64,000 bases of DNA. Source: Lampris incognitus (Eukaryota > Chordata > Actinopteri > Lampriformes > Lampridae). Within the stretch, counting starts at the first letter, position 1; each line of letters opens with the position of its first letter. Location: positions 5,380,118-5,444,117 of the forward strand of contig NC_079211.1 of NCBI RefSeq assembly GCF_029633865.1. The letters are read 5' to 3'. Both the position numbers and the translations under genes were made by a program. Below, in pieces: positions 1-9,201 of the stretch. The notes beneath the pieces are model-generated. The model saw only the letters and a program-made list of their open reading frames with translations. It ran no database searches and was not told where the DNA came from.

Positions 1-66
1 TTTCGTTTCATTTCATGTGCGCAAGTGCATGAAATGAAATGACAAAGTGTTTCTGATTCTGATTCT
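1..66 (+). mobile_element. 3' tail of a Rex1/L2-like LINE
   Basis: The stretch has a 12-bp inverted repeat (TTTCATTTCATG / CATGAAATGAAA) around a short loop, followed by TGATTCTGATTC-type repeats. The same stem-loop and tail recur at 31101-31165, so this is the end of a dispersed retroelement whose body lies left of the window. Confidence 0.6.
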
Positions 67-749
67 ATCCCATGCCTTATGAAATACCTAATGTTCCTGA
101 ACTATGTTCTGTTTTTCATCAGTTTTTTCCTCTTTGTTATCCTATTACCTCGACTGCCCAACCAGCGTCTTTCTACTCCTCCTCCACATTTCTGTTTTTC
201 TCAAACTGTCTTCCATGTCATGTAACACGGCATGACATGCACACTACATTGCACCTGATGATTAATGTTCAACATCTCTCACATGGAGAGAGTTGGGAAG
301 CTACATGCGAGCTTCCCAACTATTTTTAACCCGTGGCCAGGATTTCTCTCGCAGCCGTAGCCTATCAGTTTCTGTCAGAATACTTAGCATGTGAAGACTG
401 TCAGGCCACCACCAGCGGAGTGTCATCTGTCTGGCTGTTATCCCTCATCAAGAAAGCTTCACAAAAAAATCACAACTGAGGACAATATTGAAATTCTGGT
501 GTGCACGCAAATGTAGTCAGTTGTGTCTTCTTGTGTATAGAGAAGTAAGAATGTGGTTTTAGTACACTCTGGAACATAGAAAGTGGTGTCAGTACCGTCT
601 AGAACACAGATCTATACGGGCTGTCCGAACCTTCTGCATTCTCTATCTATGTAGGTGATCAAAGCGGTGGTGGTGGCTTCTGGAATACTCTGTTATGCTG
701 TACACAGTGGAATACATGATGATGAGAGGTGTGGTCTGACTGAACTTAC
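67..749. other. RNF130 intron sequence, no feature seen
   Basis: This is part of the intron downstream of the last visible RNF130 exon. I see no exon, RNA gene or recognisable repeat here. Confidence 0.5.
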
Positions 750-832
750 TTGCAGGGCAGGATGCGAACGACATCGTTAAGCTGGTAGCCTTCAATACAC
801 ACTGCACAGTGGTTGAAGTCTGGGTCAGTTTC
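750..832 (-). CDS. rnf130: RNF130 (Goliath-type E3 ligase), exon 5: start of RING-H2
   Basis: This 83-bp exon is bounded by a TTTTGTAG acceptor and a GTAAGT donor on the minus strand. It continues in frame from the exon at 11589-11660 and ends in phase 2 within a Lys codon. It encodes residues 263-289, an acidic start (ETDPDF) followed by HCAVC and LPC. These give Cys271, Cys274 and Cys289, the first three zinc ligands expected of a C3H2C3 RING that recruits E2 enzymes for ubiquitin transfer. The remaining His and Cys ligands should lie in the next exon, left of the window, so this copy is cut by the window edge rather than visibly broken. The match to vertebrate RNF130 is by recalled family motif; RNF150 and other Goliath paralogues share much of it. 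Confidence 0.9.
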
Positions 833-1177
833 CTACAAAAACACACACACAGAAAAAGGAGAAAAGAAGATAACACTGAACAAGCAGATTCAGGAGGAAG
901 TGGCTAAAATATCATCATTTCCCCATTTTCGTTTCTCAGCCAAACCCGTTTTCATTTGATGTGTTTGTGTTTCGCCAGCCAGATATTAGACTGAATAGAA
1001 ACCCTGAACTTCTGCTTCTAAAGGAAACGCATGTCTCTCACGGTTCACCGCTGGATGACAACCAAGTCTCCTGATACACAAACTGTTCTGTTTGTATCCT
1101 GCGTTAAGCCGTCAACTCCTGCTCACGACTACAGAGGATTTAATAATTCTCATCTGCATGCAGAGGTGAGCCAGGTG
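833..1177. other. RNF130 intron 4, no feature seen
   Basis: Low-complexity A-rich start (acacacac) next to the acceptor, then sequence with no recognisable feature. Confidence 0.4.
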
Positions 1178-1455
1178 CCAGGGGAGAGAGAGAGACAGAG
1201 ACAGACAGAGAGAGAGGGAGACAGAGAGAGAGAGGGAGCGAGAGAGACAGAGAGACAAACAGAGACGGGGAGAGAGAGAGAGAGACAGAGAGACGGGGAG
1301 AGAGACAGGGAGAGAGAGAGACAGACAGAGAGAGAGGGAGACAGAGAGAGAGAGGGAGCGAGAGAGACAGAGAGACAAACAGAGACGGGGAGAGAGACAG
1401 AGAGAGACAGGGAGACAGAGAGAGACGGGGGGAGAGAGAGAGAGAGAGAGGGAGT
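1178..1455. repeat. Purine-rich (GAGACAGA)n simple repeat
   Basis: About 280 bp of GAGA/GACAGA-type repeat with an internal duplication: a block of roughly 70 bp beginning near 1200 recurs near 1320. The open frames on both strands here (Arg/Glu-rich or Ser/Leu-rich) are products of the repeat, not genes. Confidence 0.9.
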
Positions 1456-2517
1456 AATTAAAGCATCGATTCACTGAAGAAATGAACTGAAGAAGTGGAG
1501 GTGGAGAGAAAGCTGAAGACTGAGAGAGTAGGGACAGAAAACTAGACCAGTAGGGGGAAGAAAAAAGGAAGATAGTAATTGATAGAGCAACTGAAGGGGG
1601 GGGGGGGGTCAATGGTGAGTTATTTTTGGATGCTGTCTCTCTGTCTCTTCTGACACGGGAGAAGCCACCATGGAGCCAAGGACGCGGCGCTGCACTGCGG
1701 GTGATCGATACACCTGGTGCAGCCTCCGCCCCTCGCCCCTATGGACGTCCATGCTATAAATATCAGCTCCATTAAGGAGGAGAGGAGGAATAATATCTGT
1801 ATCATCGTGACACTGATTACAGCCAGTGCTGGCCGATACGAAAAACATCATCACGGTAACTACGAGGAATTTTACACGATGTCGACACACATCACAATAT
1901 CTGCCTCCGTGTGAGAAACCACCGTACGTAGTATGGCTGGCTTTACACGGTGCACGAGTTGCACGGTGTAAATCCTGCAGTGCACTTGACACTCGTCGGA
2001 AACTCAGCCGCGATAGCTGCAAATATTGCAACATTTTGAAACTAGTTTCATGCAACAGCCAATCAAAACGCCGCTAACCTGTGAGGCGATGATGTCACTC
2101 ACGACATTTCACGTCCTTTCAAGTGCGTGAGTTCAACTTCAGTTTTCATCAGATGGATAAGACACACAACATGGTGTCTTCGACAAAGAGAGAGGGAAAG
2201 AGAGACTGTCCTTATCGACTTCATGCAGGGCTGGCAGACAGGTGTTCATTTGGTTAGTGGGCGGAGAGACGGCAGCAAAGCAAACCGAGCGACACAACGT
2301 TGGCTTAGGTCGCAGTCAGACGGTGATCAGCTACCCGCTAGCTAAAAAACGATGCTTGGCTGAACTTTTTGTTGCATGCAGCTTTATTTCTTCATGAAAA
2401 CCAGGTTGCGCACACTTGACAACCTGCAGCTAACTGCCTGAAAGCATCCAGCCGATGTTCATCACACTGATCTGTTTGGAAATCTACAGTAGGCTATCAA
2501 GTCAAAAATAGTTTTCA
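1456..2517. other. RNF130 intron 4, no clear feature
   Basis: Contains a homopolymeric G run near 1596-1608 and otherwise non-repetitive sequence. I see no splice-bounded exon. Confidence 0.4.
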
Positions 2518-3101
2518 GGGTGTCCGAGTGGCGTGGCGGTCTATTCTGTTGCCAACCAACACGGGGATCGCCAGTTCGAATCCCCGTGTTACCTCCGGCT
2601 TTGTCGGGCGTCCCTACAGACACAATTGGCCGTGTCTGCGGGTGGGAAGTCGGATGTGGGTGTGTGTCCTGGTCGCCGCACTAGCGCCTCCTCTGGTCGG
2701 TCGGGGCGCCTGTTCGGAGGGGAGGGGGAACTGGGGGGAGTAGCGTGGTCCTCCCACACGCTACGTCCCCCTGGTGAAACTCCTCACTGTCAGGTGAGAA
2801 GAAGCAGCTGGTGACTCCACATGTATGGGAGGAGGCATGTGGTAGTCTGCAGCCCTCCCCGGATCAGCAGAGGGGTCGGGAACGATTTATTGTCATTTCT
2901 TACATGTACCTGCATACACAAAGAAATGAGGTCTCGCCTCTCCCAGCCCACAGCAGTGCAACACAAAAAACACACGTCCAAAATTTCCCAAAAACGACAC
3001 CACCAAAAACATACAGAAACAGAGAGAACAAAGCACAAAAAGAAAAGAAAAGAGGGGGTGGAGCAGTGACCGGGACGTTTCGGAGAGCAGGGCGATTGGC
3101 C
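2518..3101 (+). mobile_element. SINE-A copy 1 (tRNA-derived), interrupted
   Basis: The head carries a tRNA-like A box region and a B box (GTTCGAATCC), followed by the family body shared with seven other copies here. It is flanked by the 8-bp direct repeat AGTTTTCA (2510-2517 and 3102-3109). The body is split at about 2878 by a foreign segment and resumes near 3050. The 3' end is truncated relative to copies 7 and 8. Confidence 0.85.
2878..3049 (-). mobile_element. Rex1/L2-like LINE 3' fragment inside SINE-A copy 1
   Basis: On the minus strand it resembles the 31.0-31.1 kb LINE tail (shared TTGCACTGCTGTGGGCTG-like segment). It interrupts SINE-A between two AGAGGGG(G)T sequences that look like a short target duplication. 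Confidence 0.6.
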
Positions 3102-3690
3102 AGTTTTCAAACAATGTATTTCAAACCTAATTTGTGTGAAATTTTCAGCAACGGTATCTCGTTATCATTAATTTAGACAACACATTTGTAATTCACAATA
3201 TCAATCAATCAAGTTGCATTGTTTATAGCGCTTTTCTGACAAATCCTGATTTTATTCTGACAACACCTCGGAAATACAGTAAAGTGTAATACTGACTTCC
3301 TGCCCGGCCTGTTGTGTTGCTGCTGTGATACAAGAAGCAGACAACAGCAGCAGACACCGTCCTGACCGCACCGCACAACACGGGATTTTAAAAACCAGTC
3401 TGGGACTCGTTTTGACACGCAACACATTTCCCCCCCCCCAAGATCCCCGAACTGTCTTCGTATCGTTTTGCATTTTCAGGCGCTTAATGGCTAAAAAGAT
3501 GGAAGGTCGTGGTCTGCCGGCCCTGACAGGAGAACTGATCAGAGAAGGAAACGGGTGAGCGGTGGCAGATGTTCTGCAGAGAGAGTTAATGTGTATTCCT
3601 GCAGACTTTCAAAAGCCAGAATATCCTCCGCAGCACATGTCCCTGCCTCTTCACAGGGAAACCCCACAAGCCACTCTCACTCTTATCTTA
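3102..3690. other. RNF130 intron 4, no clear feature
   Basis: No recognisable gene or repeat apart from a C run near 3430. Open frames here lack domain content. Confidence 0.4.
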
Positions 3691-4043
3691 TGCCCCTCTT
3701 CCACTGCATGGTACCGGCTCAACTTGACTCCGCTCGCTTGACTTTTGGGGATTTCGTTTTCCACCGCAGACAGTATCCCCTCACGGCCAAGCCCCGCTGG
3801 CCATTTGTGGGCGTTGAGATTTTATTTATACTTAATATACACATATTTATTTATATGTTATTAATTTATAGTGGTATTTTCATGTCACCTTTTAGTATGG
3901 GCTCAGCTCACTCTGAACCTCGACAGAGGTGGTACCAAACAAATAGCTGGTACCAGGTACTATCCCTAACTTTTGCCCAATGGAAAACCAAAAAAAGCGA
4001 GGGGAGTGGAGTCGAGCCGGTACCACGCGGTGGAAAAGGGGCA
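3691..4043. mobile_element. MITE with about 30-bp inverted termini
   Basis: The left end TGCCCCTCTTCCACTGCATG and the reverse complement of the right end TGCCCCTTTTCCACCGCGTG match closely, and both continue into GGTACCGGCTC. The interior (about 350 bp) has no transposase. GGTACC recurs near both ends. This resembles hAT-type non-autonomous elements of fish, but no clear target duplication is visible. Confidence 0.7.
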
Positions 4044-5602
4044 TCAGTGGCCCTATTTTATCCATATGCAGTCCTGAAACGTAGATTAAGAATAATAAGT
4101 CATGGACTTTTGTTCTCACAGTGCTGCGTCACTCTGTGGAGAGAGGACAACACTGAACGCCAGCAGCCAAACAAACTCATCCTGCAACGGCAAATGACAA
4201 AGTACCACAACTACAAAGTCCAGCGCACAACAGATGTGCTGCCAAAAGGTCAGCGATGGTTTTGTGGTTGTTTGCAGCGGCGGCGTATTTGGGGGAAAAA
4301 CGGGAAGGACCTACCAGGGCCCAGAAAGGGGCGGGGGGGGGGGCGCTCGGGAAGCCTGGAATTAAAAGTTTGTTTTGGTTTGTAAATTTGTATTCCTAAC
4401 TAATTAGCGTCATAACTTCAGTTAAAATGGGCTCAATACATCGGTTGAGGGAAAATAGTGGAGGCCCTCTGAGGCCCCTCTCACCCCTTACAAAAGGTGC
4501 AAAATGGTTTAGTCCGCCCCTCACGAGCATCTCTCAATGCAGCTCCCCTAGTCCTGTCGCGAGTGACACCCATAAACATCATGGCTGTCAGCATCAGCAC
4601 CTAAGATGCATCAAAGTTGAAGTGATACTGTACATTTTGTCAGTCACTGCAAGACAGTCATGTTAAGTCAGGTTGAGTCAGGTTAGAGTAGATTAATGTA
4701 CTGTGATTGTAAATACTATACAGTACGCTAGACCTCAAAAGAGAGACGCATGAGAGACAAAAGAAGAAAGGGGCCCACAGAGACTGCTTGTGTACAGGCC
4801 CAGGATTTTGTGCTACACCCCTGGTTGTTTGTGTCCGGCGGCTGCAGAGATATTCAAGGTGGATGGGAAACTGAAATGAAACGGTGATGACTGAAATGGA
4901 AGCGACGGGAACAGTTTGTCCATCCTGTCTGAGCTGTACCACCTCAACACATCTGTACCACCTCAACACATCTGGTTGCTGGCCTCGAAGAGACGCAATG
5001 ACCTTTTAGTCTCATTGCTTTTTGGCTGCATTATTTTACTGAGCCGGCGACAGGTCTTCCGACTGTTAAACTAAAATATCCTGCACTATGGTAGCTATCA
5101 TGGTTGATATTTTAATTATTTAAAAGTGCTATGAAAATGAATTTGAGCGATGTCATCACAATGTAAACAATCTTTAAGGAAACTCGGTGGGTGTCTGGGG
5201 AAATGGGGAAACTAGCCGTTAACTGTAACTACATTACTGACTGACCACATCCAGAGCCTCGTTTCGCCCGTCTGTTTGCCATCATCCATAAACTAATTAG
5301 CTCTTCACAGCATGGCCTGGCGCTCGGCCTGTCCCTGGCCTAAATGGAAACACAGCCAAGGTCAAGCAAGCGTACAGCGTCATCTGTCCTCTGATTGCCT
5401 ATGGACTTCTGGGGTTGTATTTTATGACCAGCCTCTTGACTCGATACCCCCCCCCCCTTCATTTTCTCCCGGCAAATATTGAACCATGTGGCCACTGTAC
5501 CCAGTAGATCTGCGCCGCATAGAGGGATTGGGTTTCTTCCTTGTTATGAGGAAGAGCCGCGACCTTGAGTAGACTCCAATCAGACAAGATGTTGTTCTGA
5601 TA
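4044..5602. other. RNF130 intron 4, no gene seen
   Basis: Holds a 20-bp tandem duplication (CTGTACCACCTCAACACAT twice, near 4933-4973), a G run near 4330-4345 and a C run near 5448. No coding or RNA feature is visible. Confidence 0.4.
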
Positions 5603-5735
5603 CTCTACACCAGTCTAAACCAGCCAAATACCGTCTAAACCAGCTTAAACCTGCCTAAACCAGTCTAAACCACAAAAAACAGCCTAAACCTGTCCAAACC
5701 AGACAAAACCAGTCTAAAGCATTCTAACGCAGTCT
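5603..5735. repeat. Degenerate (CAGTCTAAACCAG)n tandem repeat
   Basis: About ten imperfect 12-13 bp units centred on TCTAAACCAG. Confidence 0.75.
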
Positions 5736-5774
5736 ACTACTATTTGTTTTTTTTTAATTTTGAGATACAATAAG

Positions 5775-5802
5775 TTAATTATTTAATTAATTAAATAATT
5801 AA
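5775..5802. repeat. 28-bp perfect AT palindrome
   Basis: TTAATTATTTAATT followed by its exact reverse complement, just beyond the 3' end of the adjacent RTE fragment. Confidence 0.85.
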
Positions 5803-6232
5803 TTACTACTACTACTTTCGGCTGCTGCTGTTAGGAGTAGCCACAGCGGATCATCCATTTCCACCTCTTCCTGTCTGTCCTCTGCATCTTCCTCTGTCAC
5901 ACCAGCCACCTGCATGTCCTCCCTCACCACATCCATAAACCTCCTCTTTGGCCTTCCTCTTCTCCTCTTCCCTGGCAGCTCCATATTCAGCATCCTTCTC
6001 CCAGTATACCCAGCATCTCTCCTCCACACATGTCCAAACCATCTCCATCTTGTCTCTCTTGCTTTGTCTCCAAACCGTACAACCTGAGCTGTCCCTCTGA
6101 TATACTGGTTCCTAATCCTGTCCCTCTTCATCACTCCCAGTGAAAATCTTATCATCTTCATCTCTGCCACCTCCAGCTCCGCCTCCTGTCTTTTCGTCAG
6201 TGCCACTGTCTCCAAATCATACAACATAGTAT
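5803..6232 (-). mobile_element. RTE-type LINE, 5'-truncated 3' end
   Basis: On the minus strand a continuous frame (6227-5799) encodes the end of an RTE-like reverse transcriptase ORF: LEVAEMKMIRF, DRIRNQYIRGTAQV, RRWFGHVWRRDAGY-like and GKRRRGRPKRRFMD motifs. It ends in a (TAGTAG)n tail typical of RTE elements. A second copy of the same family lies at 18536-19036. Confidence 0.85.
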
Positions 6233-6248
6233 GTGTGTATGTATTTTT

Positions 6249-7465
6249 TAGGGATGTCCCGATCCGATCTTAAGGATTGGGATCGGGGCCGATTCAGGCA
6301 TTTTTTAAGAGGTCGGATCGGATCGGATTGCGCAGAAAATAAGTCCGATCTTTTGCTTTGTTTTGCGACACCTCCGCTCAGTCCGCCGTCACGCAGCTGT
6401 CGTAAACATGAAGCACAATTTGCGGCAGAATCAGGCATGACCAGGACGCAGCTAAAATGTCTGAAGTGTGGCGTTATTTCAAAATAGAAACTGAAAGTAG
6501 CCCAACCGCCCCGCGAAATGCTTGCTTTGCAAGTATTTTGCGGGGCGGTTTTTGTAGAGCTGCGTACAATACCACTAACTTGATTAGGCACCTAAAAAAA
6601 CACCAAAAGGAATTTAAGGACTTCACTCAGCTAACCAAGGCGAAGGCTGCACTGAAACAACTCACACTGGAGGGTACTTTTATAAAGAGAGGGACATTTC
6701 CTCCCGGCAGCCACAAGGCCAGAAAGATAACTGGAAAAGTCGCTGAATTCATCGCTTTGGATGACCAGCCCGTCGCTGTGGTAGAGGACACTGGTTTCCG
6801 CCGTCTTCTGGAGCTGCTGGAGCCACGTTACGTCCTACCCTCCCAGCACTACATGTCATGCAAGGCCCTGCCGGAGCTGTGCAACAAGGTTCGTCACCAC
6901 CTACGAGGTCTTTTATCAGATGTGAAGGCTATGGCATTTACTACAGACGTTTGGAGTCCTGACGTTAGCCCTATGTCACTGCACACTGGGTCGACTCTGC
7001 TTTTGAGCTGAAGTCTGCGGTTTTGCATGCACATCCGTTTCGCGAGTCTCCTACAGCAGAGCATATCAAGCAGGCAATGGAGGGGATGCTGAACATGTGA
7101 GAAATAGCAAACATTTTGTGACTATTTGCACTAAGTGGAATAAGCTATATATTTTAGTTTGTTTACAATTACTTGGCTATTTTGTTAAAGAACACATTAA
7201 AACCAGTGCTGCATTACAAGAGGACTTGTGATAAGAGGCATATTTATACCGTTTTGAAAATACATAAAAACCCATTAAGGAACAGCTTGGATGCAGGCAT
7301 TTTCTTTCTTAATGCATTGCAGAGCTATTCAGTTGTCAAGCATATACGTACATTGGATTGGTTATTCTAGGAAAATGTATCGGATCGGTATCGGTATCGG
7401 CAGATAGCAATATTAAATGATCAAAATCGGATCGGGGCCCAAAAAACTTGATCGGGACATCCCCA
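6249..7465 (+). mobile_element. Internally deleted hAT transposon with 8-bp TSD
   Basis: The termini are TAGGGATGTCCCGATC at the left and, read inward from the right, TGGGGATGTCCCGATC. They are flanked by a perfect 8-bp duplication GTATTTTT (6241-6248 and 7466-7473), the hallmark of hAT insertion. Subterminal zones are rich in GATCGG repeats. At 1.2 kb it is far shorter than an autonomous hAT and holds only the start of a transposase gene. Confidence 0.92.
6457..7099 (+). pseudogene. hAT transposase N-terminal remnant (BED finger and start of catalytic fold)
   Basis: The frame from 6457 encodes a BED-type zinc-finger region (SEVWRYFKIE; YNTTNLIRHLKKH), a linker, then the start of the RNase H-like region (AFTTDVWSPDVSPMS). 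The second Cys expected of the BED CxxC pair is absent (ACFAS). A frameshift at about 6987 shifts the reading: the +2 frame continues WVDSAFELKS to KQAMEGMLNM and stops near 7099. Most of the catalytic domain and the C-terminal dimerisation region are missing. It sits wholly inside the hAT element, so it is a decayed transposase and not a host gene. Confidence 0.85.
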
Positions 7466-7473
7466 GTATTTTT

Positions 7474-7879
7474 TATTTAGTTATTATCGGAAACAAGATC
7501 TTGATTATTTCACTGCCTATATCTTGTTTTCCAGTAAACAAACATATTTTAAAGACCAATTCTTATGCAGTGGGCATTTTTCACGAAGTTCGTGAATTTA
7601 AGCACCCCTTAAGAAAAAAGGTTCTGTGCTGTATTACAGAAATTTTGGAGAACCTTTTTAGATAGATGGTTCTTTGGCAGAGGATATAGAACCTTAGTGT
7701 TCTATATAAGCTGTTTTATAGAGAACCCTAACGAACCCCTTTTTCTGACGGTGTTCTCTATACTTCTCCACCAACACCCAAAGCAAACATCGCATCTGCG
7801 GTGCTCTTTCCAGAGGAAAGAAGAAGAAAAGAAGAAAGCCACTTTAGTCAGTCATTGTAGGTTACAACCAATTGTATTC
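7474..7879. other. Intron 4; short GAACC-rich repeat-like segment
   Basis: Around 7615-7750 GGTTCT / AGAACC motifs occur repeatedly in both orientations, as in some fish MITEs. The termini could not be defined. Confidence 0.3.
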
Positions 7880-8062
7880 TTACAGTGAATGTGTTCTCTG
7901 CATTTAACCCATCCTATTGTATAGGAGCAGCGGGCAGCTGCAGCGCCCGGGGACCAACTCCAGTTCTTCTTTCCATTGTCTTGATCAGGGGCACAGGCAG
8001 CAGCGTTAACCCTAACATGCATGGCTTCTTGATGGTGGGAGGAAACTCATGCAGACGCTGGC
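7880..8062 (-). mobile_element. SINE-B fragment
   Basis: Shares the central and 3' SINE-B segment (TTTAACCCATCCTATTGTAT, GGCAGCTGCAGCGCCCGGGG) with the copies at 8433-8722 and 49898-50205. The tRNA-like head is missing. Confidence 0.7.
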
Positions 8063-8107
8063 ATGAAACCATACTCCTGCTCGCTAATCGTCACCTCTCC
8101 TGTTAAC

Positions 8108-8409
8108 CTAGCTTCCTCTACTGTTTCCTCCTCTTTCCCCTGTGGCCGATCAACTTTATACCTCTGTAGTTATTGCAGTTCTGCACATCACCCTTATCCT
8201 TAAAAATCAGTTCCAGTATACTCCTTCTCCACTGCTCAGGCATCCTCTCACTTTCCCAGATTGGGTTAAACAATCTTAGTTAAAAACTCCACAGCCCTCT
8301 CTCCTAAACACCTCCATGCCTCCACAGGTATGGCATCTGGACTAACCGCCTTTCCACTCTTCATAGCTGCCCTCACTTCCTCCTTGCTAATCCACCACAC
8401 TTTGAAAGC
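8108..8409 (-). mobile_element. RTE-type LINE, reverse-transcriptase fragment (3' part)
   Basis: The minus-strand translation gives KEEVRAAMKSGKA, PDAIPVEAWRCLGERAVEFL, the start of an RTE reverse transcriptase, with later stops and frameshifts. The piece upstream in the element lies at 8951-9172, separated by nested insertions. Confidence 0.75.
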
Positions 8410-8432
8410 CACTTTATTTTCATCATTTACAG

Positions 8433-8722
8433 GTTACAAAGAAACGTGTTCGCTGTATTTAACCCATCCTATTGTATAGCAGCAGTGGGCAGCTGCAGCG
8501 CCCGGGGACCAACTCCAGTTCTTCTTTCCATTGCCTTGCTCAGGGGCACAGACAAGAGTATTAACCCTAACATGCATGTCTTTTTATGGTGGGAGGAAAC
8601 GGGAGCACTTAGAGAAAACCCATGCCGACACGGGGAGAACATGCAAACTCCACACAGAACAGACCTGGGACGGCTGGGGGTTCGAACCCAAGACCTTGCT
8701 GTGAGGCAACTGTGGAAACTAT
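8433..8722 (-). mobile_element. SINE-B copy (nested in RTE)
   Basis: The minus strand shows the SINE-B body (head fragment near 8690 with GGGTTCGAACCC-like B box; TTCTCCCCGTGTCGGCATGG; GCAGCTGCCCACTGCTGC). It interrupts the RTE fragment. Confidence 0.7.
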
Positions 8723-8950
8723 TGGACAACATCCATTGCACTTTGTCCGTCTTGGGAGAAAGATCCCTCCTCTGTTGCTCTCCCTGAGGTTTCTCCCTAC
8801 TTTTTCTCCATGTTAAAGGTTGTTTTTTTTAGGGAGTTGTTCCTCATCCAATGTGAGGGTCTAAGGACAGGATGTGTTGCTGTAAAGCCCCTGAGGCAAA
8901 TTTGTAATTTGTGATATTGGGCTACACACATAAAATTGACTTGACTTGAC
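8723..8950 (+). mobile_element. L2-like LINE 3' UTR (GACTTGAC-tailed family)
   Basis: Shares CTCCCTGAGGTTTC, GGGAGTTGTTCCT, GCAAATTTGTAATTTGTGAT and the TTGACTTGACTTGAC tail with the copies at 46150-46513 and 48440-48825. Confidence 0.75.
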
Positions 8951-9170
8951 CCATGTGCTGCAAAACTTCCTGATTCACTATCCCGGCATCATCCAACCTT
9001 ATCTCTCTCATTTCCTTCATTCATCAGCCCCTCGAAGTACCTCTTCCACCTTCTCAACACACTCTTCTTGCTTGTCAGCACATTTCCATCTCTATCCTTC
9101 ATCACCCGAACCTGCTGCACATCTGTCCTAGCTCGCTCCCTGTGTCCAGATTTGGGTTTGGGGGGAAAGG

Positions 9171-9172
<2 letters not shown>
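8951..9172 (-). mobile_element. RTE-type LINE, upstream reverse-transcriptase fragment
   Basis: Minus-strand frame with VQQVRVMKDRDGNVLTSKKS and RRWKRYFEGLMNEGNER, the linker before the RTE reverse transcriptase. It continues, across the nested SINE-B/L2 block, into the fragment at 8409-8108. Confidence 0.8.

Positions 9173-9201
<29 letters not shown>

Noticed and set aside
1031..1612. Arg/Glu-rich and Ser/Leu-rich frames on opposite strands
   Set aside because: Translations of a (GAGACAGA)n repeat.
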